Assembly: GCF_000526155.1 (NCBI RefSeq)
Contig: NZ_JAFN01000001.1
Location: 4,136,001 to 4,200,000, forward strand
Origin: Deferrisoma camini S3R1
GTDB taxonomy: Bacteria; Desulfobacterota; Deferrisomatia; Deferrisomatales; Deferrisomataceae
Reading direction: 5' to 3'
Length of the DNA: 64,000 bases
The notes under the pieces are model-generated. The model worked only from the letters and a program-made list of their open reading frames with translations. It did no database searches and had not been told where the DNA came from. The position numbers were made by a program, and so were the translations under genes. Below are positions 55,070-62,627 of the stretch, in pieces (the first letter of the stretch is position 1; the number at the start of each line of letters is the position of its first letter).

Positions 55070-55639
55070 GTGAGAAACGTACCCGAGAAGCTCTACGCCG
55101 GAGACACGCTCAAGTTCGACGTCCCGGCCCCATCGGATGGCCACGCGACGTACCGGGCCTCCGACGGCTGGGCTCTCTCCTTCCGCCTCGTGGGATCCGG
55201 GGGGACCCCGTCGTTCGACGCCACGGCCAACGGGGACGGGTTCTCGGTCAACGTGGACGCCTCCACCACCGCGGGCTGGCCCCCGGGCTTCTACTCTTGG
55301 ACGGCGTACGTCACCAAGGCCGGCGAGCGGCACATTGTCGGCTCGGGGCACCTGGAGATCGCGCCCGACCCGACGTCCGCTTCGGCTACGGATGCCCGCT
55401 CGCACGTCAAGCGCCTCCTGGACGCGATCGAGGCCGTTCTCGAAGGCCGGGTCACCAAGGACGTGGAGTCGTACACCATCGGCGGCCGCCAGCTCACGCG
55501 GATCCCGATCCCGGAGCTCCTGCGACTGCGGGACAAGTACAAGGCGGAGTACCGGCGAGAGCTCCAGGCCGAGCGACTGGCCAAGGGGCTCCGGAGCGGC
55601 CGGACGGTGCGGGTCCGCAACTTGGGTCAGAGGTACTGA
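55070..55639 (+). CDS. Head-tail connector-like protein at the gpW position
   Basis: A 189-residue protein starting at GTG 55070, two bases after the terminase stop. The first 105 residues are an Ig-like beta domain (LYAGDTLKFDVPAPSDGHAT, FYSWTAYVTKAGERHIVGSG); the rest is helical with HVKRLLDAIEAVLEGRVTKD, VESYTIGGRQLTRIPIPELL, RLRDKYKAEYRRE, typical of phage connector proteins. Lambda has the small gpW at this point in the order (A-W-B). The beta domain is extra compared with gpW. Confidence 0.68.
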   Translation: MRNVPEKLYAGDTLKFDVPAPSDGHATYRASDGWALSFRLVGSGGTPSFDATANGDGFSVNVDASTTAGWPPGFYSWTAYVTKAGERHIVGSGHLEIAPDPTSASATDARSHVKRLLDAIEAVLEGRVTKDVESYTIGGRQLTRIPIPELLRLRDKYKAEYRRELQAERLAKGLRSGRTVRVRNLGQRY

Positions 55640-55640
55640 C

Positions 55641-57137
55641 GTGGGCCTCCTGGATTTCTTCCGGAAGAAGGCTGCGGACGCGGCGCCTCCGGCTGCGGCG
55701 CAGGCCAAGCGACTCGCTTCCGTGGGCCGCAGGCCGCCGCGGCGTTCATTCGACCTGGGGGGCGCGTCCTCCGTGACCGAGGGGTGGCCGGGTCGCGGGT
55801 CTCGCAGCATCAACGAAGACCTCCGGGCGCGGCTCCTGCTCATGCGCAAGCGCAGCCGGGACCTGGCCCAGAACAACGATTACGCGAAGCGGTTCAAGCG
55901 GCTGTGCATCACCAACATCGTCGGGCCGAAGGGCGTGGGGATGCAGGCCCAGGCCCGGAACCCGGACGGCGCCCTGGACGTGCCGGCCAACGAGCGGATC
56001 GAGGAGGGGTGGAAGCAGTGGGGCCGCCGCGGCAGTTGCGAGATCACCGGGATGCTCAGCTGGGTGGATGTGCAGCGGATGTGTGCCGGGACGGTTCCGG
56101 AGGACGGCGAGATCCTGGTGCTCCTGGTGGAGGGACAGGCCGCCGGGAACCCCGAGGGGCTCGCGCTGCAGGTGCTGGAGCCCGACGCGCTTCCCATCCA
56201 CCTGAACCGCGAGCTGCCCAACGGGAACCGCATCGTGATGGGCGTGGAGGTCACCCCGGCCGGGCGCCCCGTGGCCTACTGGCTCTCGCGCAAGCGGGAC
56301 GCGTACCACTCTCTGCAGGAAGGGGACTACGTCAGATTTCCTGCCGAGAAGGTGATCCACCTCTTCGTGCCGGAGTATCCGAATCAGCTCCGGGGTATCC
56401 CGTGGTTCCACTCCGCCGGCGTGCGGCTCAATCAGATCGGGGCATACGAGGTCGCAGAGGTCGTAGCGGCGCGGCTGGGGGCGGCAAAGATGGGCTTCTT
56501 CACGCCCTCGGAGTCGGAGGAGTACGAGGGCGAGGGCGAGGATGACGACGGCGACATCATCACCGAGGCGGAGCCCGGGGTGTTCGAGAAGCTCCCGCCC
56601 GGGGTGCAGCTCCAGACCTGGGACCCACAGCACCCCAACGCGAACTTCGACAAGTTCGTGAAGCGAGAGCTCATGGGCGTAGCGGCCGGACTCGGCGTCA
56701 GTTATCCGACCTTGGCCTCGGACCTGGAGGGAGTGAGCTACAGCTCCGGCCGGCTCGGGACCCTGGACGAACGCGACATGTGGATGTTCCTCCAGGACTG
56801 GTTTGCCGAGACCCTCTGCCAGCGCGTGTTCGAGGCGTGGCTCCCGAGGGCTCTGCTCTCCGGCACCGTGCAGCTACCGCTCCGAAAGCTGGACAAGTTC
56901 TCGGCGGTGCGCTGGCAGCCCCGCCGGTGGGCCTGGGTGGATCCCCTCAAGGACATGGTGGCCAACGAGAAGGCCGTGAAGCTGCGGATCAAGAGCCGCC
57001 GGCAGATCGTGGAGGAGAACGGCGGGGACTTCGACCAGACGATCGCGCAGCTGGAACAGGAGGAGAAGGCGCTTAAGGAGAAGGGCCTTCTGCCACCCGA
57101 CAAGGAGGTCGGAAATGGAAAGGCAGCTACCGGCTGA
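55641..57137 (+). CDS. Portal protein, lambda family
   Basis: A 498-residue dodecameric portal protein through which DNA enters the head. GTG 55641 begins GLLDFFRKK. Lambda-B family features are SRDLAQNNDYAKRFKRLCIT, NIVGPKGVGMQAQA, GTVPEDGEILVLLVEG, VLEPDALPIHLNRE, VIHLFVPEYPNQLRGIPWFH, FDKFVKRELMGVAAGLGVSY, SDLEGVSYSSGRLGTLDERD. Complete length. Overlaps the protease gene by 23 bases. Confidence 0.95.
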   Translation: MGLLDFFRKKAADAAPPAAAQAKRLASVGRRPPRRSFDLGGASSVTEGWPGRGSRSINEDLRARLLLMRKRSRDLAQNNDYAKRFKRLCITNIVGPKGVGMQAQARNPDGALDVPANERIEEGWKQWGRRGSCEITGMLSWVDVQRMCAGTVPEDGEILVLLVEGQAAGNPEGLALQVLEPDALPIHLNRELPNGNRIVMGVEVTPAGRPVAYWLSRKRDAYHSLQEGDYVRFPAEKVIHLFVPEYPNQLRGIPWFHSAGVRLNQIGAYEVAEVVAARLGAAKMGFFTPSESEEYEGEGEDDDGDIITEAEPGVFEKLPPGVQLQTWDPQHPNANFDKFVKRELMGVAAGLGVSYPTLASDLEGVSYSSGRLGTLDERDMWMFLQDWFAETLCQRVFEAWLPRALLSGTVQLPLRKLDKFSAVRWQPRRWAWVDPLKDMVANEKAVKLRIKSRRQIVEENGGDFDQTIAQLEQEEKALKEKGLLPPDKEVGNGKAATG

Positions 57138-59145
57138 GCTTCGGAGCACGTACGGCAACCGGGCCATTCGGATCGGGGAGCGCGAGTACCGCCTCGAACG
57201 CCCCCTGTACCGAACCTTCGCCCTCAGCCGGGAGGAGATCGACGAGGAGGCCCGGACCGTTCCGCTGAGCTTCTCCAGCGAGGCCCCGGTGGAGCGATGG
57301 TTCGGGGTCGAGGTCCTCGACCACAGCCCCCAGAGCGTCCGACTCGGGCGCCTCAACAACTCCGGTCCGCTGCTCGTGGACCATGACCCCCGCATCCAGA
57401 TCGGCGTCGTGGAAAGGGCCGAGGTCGGCAGCGACCGGAGAGGTCGTGCCGTAGTGCGCTTCGGAAGGAGCGCACGAGCCGACCAGGAGTTCCGCGACGT
57501 GCTGGACGGCATCCGAGTGAACGTCTCGGTGGGGTACATGGTCCACCGGATGGTCCTGGAAGAGACCTCCGACGAGGACGGGGACGTCTTCCGGGTAGTG
57601 GACTGGGAGCCCCTGGAGATCTCCATCGTCAGCATTCCGGCCGACACGAGCGTCGGTGTCGGGCGCCAGGATGGTTTCCAGGGGGTGGAACCTGAGCGGC
57701 TCGTCAAGGAGGACCGCGGAAACCACACGGAGGTGAGAGACATGAACCGGAACACCACTCAGCAGACGCAGCAGACCCCGCCCCAGGCCCCCCAGGCCCG
57801 GGCGCAGGACCCGCAGGGCCCTCCCCAGGCGGCGCCCAAGGTGACCGAGCCCGACGGGAGCCGGGTGGCGGCCGAGCTGCTCGCCATCGCCGGGCAGTTC
57901 GTACGGCACGTCCCCGACGCGTACGAGATCGCCCGGCAGACGCTGGAGTCCGGAGGCGGCGTGGACGCCTTCCGCCAGGCCCTCCTGGAGAAGATGGGCC
58001 GGCAGGATCCGGTGGCGGCCGCGCCGGACCCGGTGGACATCCAGCTCTCCGAGGGAGAGCAGCGCCAGTACAGCATCCTCCGGGCCATCCGCATCGCGGC
58101 CGGCCTGGAGGACGACGGCATCGAGCTCGACATCTCCAACGAGATCGCCAAGCAGCTCGGCCGCGGAACCGAGGGGATCTACGTGCCCATGAGCCTCCGG
58201 AAGGCCCCCTACAGCCGCCAGGCCGTCGAGAACGCGCTCGGCCGGGCCCTCGTGTCCACCGGCGGCGAGGGCCAGGAGCTCGTGCCCACCGAGCTGAGCG
58301 ACCTGATCGAGCTCCTGCGCAACCGGATGATGGTCCGCCGGCTCGGCGCTCGGGTGCTCTCCGGCCTGAACGGCAACGTCTCCTTCCCGCGCCAGACGGG
58401 CGCCGGGACGCTCTCGTGGGTCGCCGAGAACCCGGGGGCTGACCTGGGCGATTCCGACGCCACCCTGGACCAGGTGACCCTCTCGCCCAAGACGGCCATG
58501 AGCACCACGGCGTACAGCCGGCAGCTCCTGGCCCAGAGCTCCATCGACGTGGACATGTTCGTCCGCGACGACCTCATGGCGATCGGGGCCCTGGGGCTCG
58601 ATTACGTGGCGATCAACGGCACCGGTACCAACAACGAACCCTTGGGCATCCTGAACACCACGGGCATCGGCTCGGTGGTGGGTGGAACGGACGGTGCGGC
58701 CCCCACCTGGGACCACATCGTGGACCTGGAGTCCGAGGTCGCCATCGACAACGCCGACGTGGGGAACCTGGCCTACCTCACCAACGCCAAGGTCCGCGGC
58801 AAGCTCAAGAAGACGACCAAGGTTTCGGGCGACGCCGGCGCCGGGTTCGTCTGGGACCGCGGCGACGAGCCGGGGTTCGGCGATGTGAACGGCTACCGTG
58901 CGGCCGTCTCGAACCAGGTGCCCTCGAACCTCAACAAGGGCACGAGCGTGGGCGTCTGCTCCGCGATCATCTTCGGCAACTTCTCCGATCTGCTCATCGG
59001 CGAGTGGGGCACGTTCGAGATCATCGCGGACCCCTACTCGAAGAAGAAGCAGGCCCTGGTGGAGCTCACCCTGTTCTTCCTGGCCGATGTCGCGGTCCGG
59101 CATCCGGAGAGCTTCGCGGCCATGAAGGACGCGCTGACGGCGTAA
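57115..59145 (+). CDS. Prohead protease fused in frame to HK97-type major capsid protein
   Basis: A single 676-codon frame. Residues about 1-205 are an S78/HK97 gp4-type protease: SFSSEAPVERWFGVEVLDHS, LLVDHDPRIQIGVVE with the catalytic His, NVSVGYMVHRMVLEE with the catalytic Ser, and WEPLEISIVSIPADTSVGVG with the last active-site region. There is no stop before the capsid: a Gln/Pro-rich linker (NTTQQTQQTPPQAPQARAQ) leads into a delta/scaffold-like helical part and the HK97 coat fold. An internal start at 57742 probably also makes capsid alone. Normally these are separate genes, so the fusion is unusual. Confidence 0.88.
   Translation: MERQLPAELRSTYGNRAIRIGEREYRLERPLYRTFALSREEIDEEARTVPLSFSSEAPVERWFGVEVLDHSPQSVRLGRLNNSGPLLVDHDPRIQIGVVERAEVGSDRRGRAVVRFGRSARADQEFRDVLDGIRVNVSVGYMVHRMVLEETSDEDGDVFRVVDWEPLEISIVSIPADTSVGVGRQDGFQGVEPERLVKEDRGNHTEVRDMNRNTTQQTQQTPPQAPQARAQDPQGPPQAAPKVTEPDGSRVAAELLAIAGQFVRHVPDAYEIARQTLESGGGVDAFRQALLEKMGRQDPVAAAPDPVDIQLSEGEQRQYSILRAIRIAAGLEDDGIELDISNEIAKQLGRGTEGIYVPMSLRKAPYSRQAVENALGRALVSTGGEGQELVPTELSDLIELLRNRMMVRRLGARVLSGLNGNVSFPRQTGAGTLSWVAENPGADLGDSDATLDQVTLSPKTAMSTTAYSRQLLAQSSIDVDMFVRDDLMAIGALGLDYVAINGTGTNNEPLGILNTTGIGSVVGGTDGAAPTWDHIVDLESEVAIDNADVGNLAYLTNAKVRGKLKKTTKVSGDAGAGFVWDRGDEPGFGDVNGYRAAVSNQVPSNLNKGTSVGVCSAIIFGNFSDLLIGEWGTFEIIADPYSKKKQALVELTLFFLADVAVRHPESFAAMKDALTA
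57742..59145 (+). CDS. Major capsid protein from an internal start
   Basis: An in-frame ATG at 57742 (NRNTTQQT) is preceded by GGAGGTGA with an eight-base spacing, a far better ribosome site than chance. It would give a 467-residue capsid protein: a Gln/Pro/Ala stretch, a helical scaffold-like domain (about 30-150), then the HK97 fold with RQTGAGTLSWVAENPGADLG, TAYSRQLLAQSSIDVDMFVR, DDLMAIGALGLDYVAINGTG, GILNTTGIG and FGNFSDLLIGEWGTFEIIAD. The long form would place some protease in the head as a tethered domain, reminiscent of lambda C/Nu3. Confidence 0.8.
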   Translation: MNRNTTQQTQQTPPQAPQARAQDPQGPPQAAPKVTEPDGSRVAAELLAIAGQFVRHVPDAYEIARQTLESGGGVDAFRQALLEKMGRQDPVAAAPDPVDIQLSEGEQRQYSILRAIRIAAGLEDDGIELDISNEIAKQLGRGTEGIYVPMSLRKAPYSRQAVENALGRALVSTGGEGQELVPTELSDLIELLRNRMMVRRLGARVLSGLNGNVSFPRQTGAGTLSWVAENPGADLGDSDATLDQVTLSPKTAMSTTAYSRQLLAQSSIDVDMFVRDDLMAIGALGLDYVAINGTGTNNEPLGILNTTGIGSVVGGTDGAAPTWDHIVDLESEVAIDNADVGNLAYLTNAKVRGKLKKTTKVSGDAGAGFVWDRGDEPGFGDVNGYRAAVSNQVPSNLNKGTSVGVCSAIIFGNFSDLLIGEWGTFEIIADPYSKKKQALVELTLFFLADVAVRHPESFAAMKDALTA

Positions 59146-59202
59146 CCGAGAGGCGGGGAGCGGGGCCCCGAGCCCCCTCCCCGTCCTGAATGGAGGTGAC
59201 CC

Positions 59203-59373
59203 ATGAAGGTGTTCATCCTGCGCAACACGGTGGCGGACGGAGGGAAGGTGCTCGAAGCCGGCAGGGTCGTGGACCTGTCCAAGGCGGACGCCGAGTTCCT
59301 GGTGCGTCTCGGGAAGGCCCGGAGGCCCACGCCGGAAGACGTGAAGGCGGCCAAGCGCGCCAAGGAGGGCTGA
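59203..59373 (+). CDS. Small structural-region protein, first of a tandem pair (56 aa)
   Basis: ATG 59203 follows GGAGGTGA. The product, KVFILRNTVADGGKVLEAGR, VVDLSKADAEFLVRLGKARR, is a short beta-beta-helix module with a basic tail. The gene that follows encodes a recognisable paralogue (G-VLEAG then L...AE-L-R pattern). Such small proteins are common between capsid and connector genes; function unknown. Confidence 0.65.
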   Translation: MKVFILRNTVADGGKVLEAGRVVDLSKADAEFLVRLGKARRPTPEDVKAAKRAKEG

Positions 59374-59376
59374 CCC

Positions 59377-59535
59377 GTGCGCGTCAAGATCCTGGACACC
59401 GTCATGGCCTCGGGACGCGTCCTTGAGGCCGGCGAGGAAGCGACGCTTCCGAGGACCGAGGCCGAGAGCCTGATCCGCCGGAAGAAGGCCGAGGAGATCT
59501 CCGAGGGCAACAAGGGGAGGAAGGGCCGGAAGTGA
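59377..59535 (+). CDS. Small structural-region protein, second of a tandem pair (52 aa)
   Basis: GTG 59377, three bases after the previous stop, to TGA 59533-59535. RVKILDTVMASGRVLEAGEE, ATLPRTEAESLIRRKKAEEI shares the strand-VLEAG-helix pattern of the previous protein, indicating a tandem duplication. It ends with a Lys/Gly-rich tail and overlaps the next start. Confidence 0.6.
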   Translation: MRVKILDTVMASGRVLEAGEEATLPRTEAESLIRRKKAEEISEGNKGRKGRK

Positions 59536-59876
59536 TCGACCTGGCTGACGACACGGCCGTCTTCTTCGACACCCAGGACGGGTTCGCCGAAGACTGCGAC
59601 TTCCTGGGCGGAGGCCTCCAGGCACCCGTCCGGGCGCCGGTCGTGTGGACCGACGAGCGCCTGGAGGACCCCGACGGCGACGCGTACGCCGACCGGGCCG
59701 TGATCCTCGCGCCGGCCTCGGCGTTCATCGCCCCGGACGTGCCCGAGCGCGGCTGGACGGTGACCCGCGACCCCGACGGCACGCCCGAGACCTGGACGGT
59801 GCGGCGGGTCTCCCGGGACCCCTGGGCCTACCGGCTCGAGATCCAGCGGGGCACGCGGCCCGTTCCGGCGAGGTGA
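59532..59876 (+). CDS. Head-tail joining protein, gpFII-like
   Basis: A 114-residue protein from GTG 59532 at the lambda FII position. DLADDTAVFFDTQDGFAEDC, VRAPVVWTDERL, YADRAVILAPASAFIAP, GWTVTRDPDGTPETWTVRRV and YRLEIQRG are typical of phage head-tail joining proteins with a barrel fold. Overlaps both neighbours by four bases. Confidence 0.75.
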   Translation: MIDLADDTAVFFDTQDGFAEDCDFLGGGLQAPVRAPVVWTDERLEDPDGDAYADRAVILAPASAFIAPDVPERGWTVTRDPDGTPETWTVRRVSRDPWAYRLEIQRGTRPVPAR

Positions 59877-59878
59877 CC

Positions 59879-60508
59879 ATGCTCCGGGCGACGTTTCACA
59901 CGGCCGTGGTCCAGGAGTTTACCCGGGAGTTCACGGGCGAAGCCCACCGCCGGAGTCTCCGGAAGGCGGCCCGCTCCGAAGCCTTCCGGTTGCGCCGATC
60001 GCTGCGTGAGCACCTGCGTTCGGGCGCCGGTGTGACTCCGCGGGCGCAGCTTACCCGGCGCCTGGCCCGGAACCGGTGGCGGCAGGCTCTTCGGGCCTTC
60101 GCGAACTGGACCGCGTACCGCGTCACCGAGACCTCACATGGCGTGGACATCCTCGTGGGGATCGCCGTGCCTCATCCGGACGCCGGGAAACAGGCCGAGC
60201 GGGCTCGGCGCCAGTGGCTTGCTGAGATGGCCGTCAAGGGGGCCCGCTGGGCCATCACCCGGGAGGCCCAGGCGGCCATCGCGGCCCGGATCCGCAAGAA
60301 GGGTGCCCGCCCCACCGTGGGGCGTGGCCGGGCCCGCCGAAGCATCATCCCCGAGGTGGGCCACATCGTGCGGCTGCCGCCGCGCCCGTTCACCGACACC
60401 TGGCTCCAAAAGGAGCGGGGCGGCAGGAACACGGCGGAGAACATCCAACGGCTTTACGAAATGGCGCAGCGTGGCGAGCGCTGGGCCCGTGACTGGTGGA
60501 AATCATGA
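59879..60508 (+). CDS. Minor tail / tail completion protein, gpZ-like position
   Basis: A 209-residue basic protein. ATG 59879 is used (GAGGTGA upstream); a GTG at 59873 is also in frame. The protein is helical and Arg-rich: FTGEAHRRSLRKAARSEAFR, LTRRLARNRWRQALRAFANW, ARRSIIPEVGHIVRLPPRPF. Identity is based chiefly on position between gpFII- and gpU-like genes, as in lambda. Overlaps the next gene by four bases. Confidence 0.65.
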   Translation: MLRATFHTAVVQEFTREFTGEAHRRSLRKAARSEAFRLRRSLREHLRSGAGVTPRAQLTRRLARNRWRQALRAFANWTAYRVTETSHGVDILVGIAVPHPDAGKQAERARRQWLAEMAVKGARWAITREAQAAIAARIRKKGARPTVGRGRARRSIIPEVGHIVRLPPRPFTDTWLQKERGGRNTAENIQRLYEMAQRGERWARDWWKS

Positions 60509-60909
60509 GCCGCCGAACCGACATCCGGGACGCCATCGTCGCCAAGCTCCAGGGCCTCGGCCTCGGGGCCCCGGTGGGCACATGGACCGGCGATCCGGAG
60601 GAGTTCAACGAGGACGAGAGCTTCCCGAGCGTGTGGGTGCTCTACGCCGGAGCCCAGTTCGGCGAGTGGCGCACCCTGGGCACCTCGAACCCGGTCTACG
60701 AGCGGGCCTTCGGGTTCGCCGTGTTCGTCGCGGCCACGAGTGAGACGGAAGCCCTCGGCATCCTGGAGGCGATCGAGCAGGGCCTGCCCGGGACCCTCAC
60801 GGTCGGCAGCGACAAGCGGCGCGTGGAACTCGACGGGAACGAGGAGCTCATCGCCGTGGAGCTCGGCCGCTACCTGTACGGACAACGCTATCGGGTCCCG
60901 GACCCGTAA
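60505..60909 (+). CDS. Tail terminator, gpU-like
   Basis: A 134-residue protein at the lambda U position. RRTDIRDAIVAKLQGLGLGA, DESFPSVWVLYAGAQFGEWR, FGFAVFVAATSETEALGILE, AIEQGLPGTLTVGSDKRRVE, ELGRYLYGQRYRV fit the alpha/beta fold of minor tail protein U, which caps the tail tube. ATG 60505 overlaps the previous stop; GTG 60496 is an alternative. Confidence 0.75.
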   Translation: MSRRTDIRDAIVAKLQGLGLGAPVGTWTGDPEEFNEDESFPSVWVLYAGAQFGEWRTLGTSNPVYERAFGFAVFVAATSETEALGILEAIEQGLPGTLTVGSDKRRVELDGNEELIAVELGRYLYGQRYRVPDP

Positions 60910-60924
60910 CACGGAGGTAACGCC

Positions 60925-61905
60925 ATGCTGGCCAAGAGAGCCAACCTGAAGCTCCTCATGGTGGAAGAGACGACCTGGGGAACCAAGCCCACGATCACCG
61001 CGGGCGATTCCGTGAGGATCCCGTTCGACACAGAGAGCCTCGGCGCGTCCCAGGAGCGCCAACAAAACCCCCATTTGAAGGGGGACCGGAATCCGGCTCG
61101 CGGTGTCTTGGGGCGAGTCGATGCCGGCGGAGACATCAGCTGCAAGCTGAACGGTCTGGATCACGGCCTTCTGCTGAAGGCCCTCCTCGGGAGCGTGACG
61201 ACCACGGGCACGGGGCCCTACACGCACACGTTCAAGATCGGGTCCAGCCTCCCGTCGTTCACGATCGAAAAAGGCTTCGCGGACATCGGACAGTACTTCG
61301 TGCTGACCGGGTTCAAGTGCGCCTCCGCCCGGTTCGCCCTGAACCCGGACGGGTTCTTCGACCTCTCGACGACCTGGATGGGTAAGGGCGAGGACGCATC
61401 GAGCCCGGCGGCGTCGAGCATGGACAGCGCGCCGACCGAACGGACCGACGCCGTCTTCTCGATGACCGATGCCAACATGGTGATCCAGGAAGGCGGAGCG
61501 AACATCGCCACACTCACCGGCCTCGAATTCAGCTACGAAAACGGCCTCGACGGCAACGTGTACACGTTGGCCAACCAGGGGCAACGCGGGGCGCTCCCGG
61601 CAGGCGCCGTTCGGATCACCGGGGAGCTCACGGCCCTGTTCGAGGACGTCAGCCTCTACAACAAGGCCAAGAACTCCACCGAAACCAGTATCGCCATCAC
61701 CCTGCAGCGCGGTGACGGCTCGGGGTCGGCCGGCAACGAGAAGCTCCAGCTGTTTCTCGACGAGATTCTGTTCGGCAAGGCCATTCCCAAGGCCGAGGGG
61801 CCCGCCGGAGTCCTGCTGAAGCTGCCGTTCGAGGCGTACTACGAGGACGCAGCCGAAGCCAGCGCGTTTCGCGCGGTGCTCTTGAACAGCATCGCAGCCT
61901 ATTAG
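60925..61905 (+). CDS. Major tail tube protein
   Basis: A 326-residue tail tube protein. Beta-rich pattern: RANLKLLMVEETTWGTKPTI, VDAGGDISCKLNGLDHGLLL, YTHTFKIGSSLPSFTIEKGF, FFDLSTTWMGKGED, GLEFSYENGLDGNVYTL, VRITGELTALFEDVSLYNKA, LLKLPFEAYYED. This matches the phage tail tube family that stacks as hexamers in siphophage tails. Starts at ATG 60925 with ACGGAGG upstream and precedes the tail chaperone genes. Confidence 0.87.
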   Translation: MLAKRANLKLLMVEETTWGTKPTITAGDSVRIPFDTESLGASQERQQNPHLKGDRNPARGVLGRVDAGGDISCKLNGLDHGLLLKALLGSVTTTGTGPYTHTFKIGSSLPSFTIEKGFADIGQYFVLTGFKCASARFALNPDGFFDLSTTWMGKGEDASSPAASSMDSAPTERTDAVFSMTDANMVIQEGGANIATLTGLEFSYENGLDGNVYTLANQGQRGALPAGAVRITGELTALFEDVSLYNKAKNSTETSIAITLQRGDGSGSAGNEKLQLFLDEILFGKAIPKAEGPAGVLLKLPFEAYYEDAAEASAFRAVLLNSIAAY

Positions 61906-61914
61906 GAGGCCACC

Positions 61915-62334
61915 ATGCTCGTGATCGGAAAGCCGGTCGAGATTCGGCGGGTGTTCGAGGTGGACGGGGAGTCCTTCGTGGTCACCTACCCTGTCCGGCC
62001 GCCGGGGAAGGCCCTGTGGGAGGAGATCCTGGAGGCCAAGAAGAAGGCCGAGGAGAGCGGCGACACGGACGCCGTCTTCTGGACCCCGGAGCGGCTGGCC
62101 CCCTACCTCTCCGGGAACCTTGGCGGGGTCACCTGGCCCGACGGATCCCCCATCCGGCCAACCATCGAGCACCTACGGCGCTTGGAGGTCGAGGCGCCCA
62201 GCATCTACGCGGGTGCCATCGAGGCCGTGTACGCGGCGGCCCCCCGGAAGGCAGAGGCCGACCGAAAAAACTCGAAGACCTCGTCCGCTGGCATTTCGGC
62301 CACGGCGCCGAGTACTGCCGGGCATGCCGACTAG
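61915..62334 (+). CDS. Tail assembly chaperone, G-like (zero frame)
   Basis: A 139-residue protein: PVEIRRVFEVDGESFVVTYP, ALWEEILEAKKKAEESGDTD, FWTPERLAPYLSGNLGGVTW, IEHLRRLEVEAPSIYAGAIE. It lies between tail tube and tape measure, the place of lambda gpG. Near its end is the heptamer A-AAA-AAC at 62265-62271, where a -1 shift gives the longer GT-type product. The residues after the heptamer in this frame (SKTSSAGISATAPSTAG) look like a short tail with no fold. Confidence 0.85.
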   Translation: MLVIGKPVEIRRVFEVDGESFVVTYPVRPPGKALWEEILEAKKKAEESGDTDAVFWTPERLAPYLSGNLGGVTWPDGSPIRPTIEHLRRLEVEAPSIYAGAIEAVYAAAPRKAEADRKNSKTSSAGISATAPSTAGHAD

Positions 62335-62627
62335 CGGGCGAGGCGAAAGGGATCGAGCGTGACTGCGCGCAGTGCGAGGGCCGCGAGCCCGTGCCGGATC
62401 CGGACAACCGGGAAGCGTGGGAGCTTTTCTGCGCGGCCGCGACCCAGTGGCGGCGGGCCGGCATGGAGGGGATTCCCACCGGGCTCGACTACGCAGCCGT
62501 GGACGCACTGCGGCGGGCCTTCGGGATCCGGGCCGGCCGGGATCTCTGGGAACGGATCCGGGTGCTGGAAGCGGAGGCCTTGCGGGTGATGACGAAGCGG
62601 ATCCAGGAAGAACCCCCCCATGGCTGA
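61915..62627 (+). CDS. Tail assembly chaperone GT-like product made by -1 frameshift
   Basis: Zero-frame reading to the slippery A-AAA-AAC (62265-62271), then a -1 shift, continues LEDLVRWHFGHGAEYCRACR, LAGEAKGIERDCAQCEGREP and on to a TGA at 62625-62627, about 237 residues in all. The T part has two Cys pairs (CRAC...CAQC) that may form a zinc knuckle, and AWELFCAAATQWRRAGMEGI as in phage tail chaperones. There is no independent start for the T part, which supports frameshifting. The ratio of short and long forms guides tail tube assembly around the tape measure. Confidence 0.85.
62265..62271 (+). promoter_or_regulatory. Slippery heptamer A-AAA-AAC for -1 ribosomal frameshifting
   Basis: The zero-frame codons are CGA AAA AAC; slipping one base back gives AAA AAA with CTC as the next codon, joining the G and T frames. 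This is a classic efficient -1 slippery sequence. Confidence 0.85.

Noticed and set aside
62016-62627. An independent gene in the T frame of the tail chaperone
   Set aside because: No start codon with a ribosome site in front of the conserved part; the slippery heptamer explains its expression as a frameshift product.
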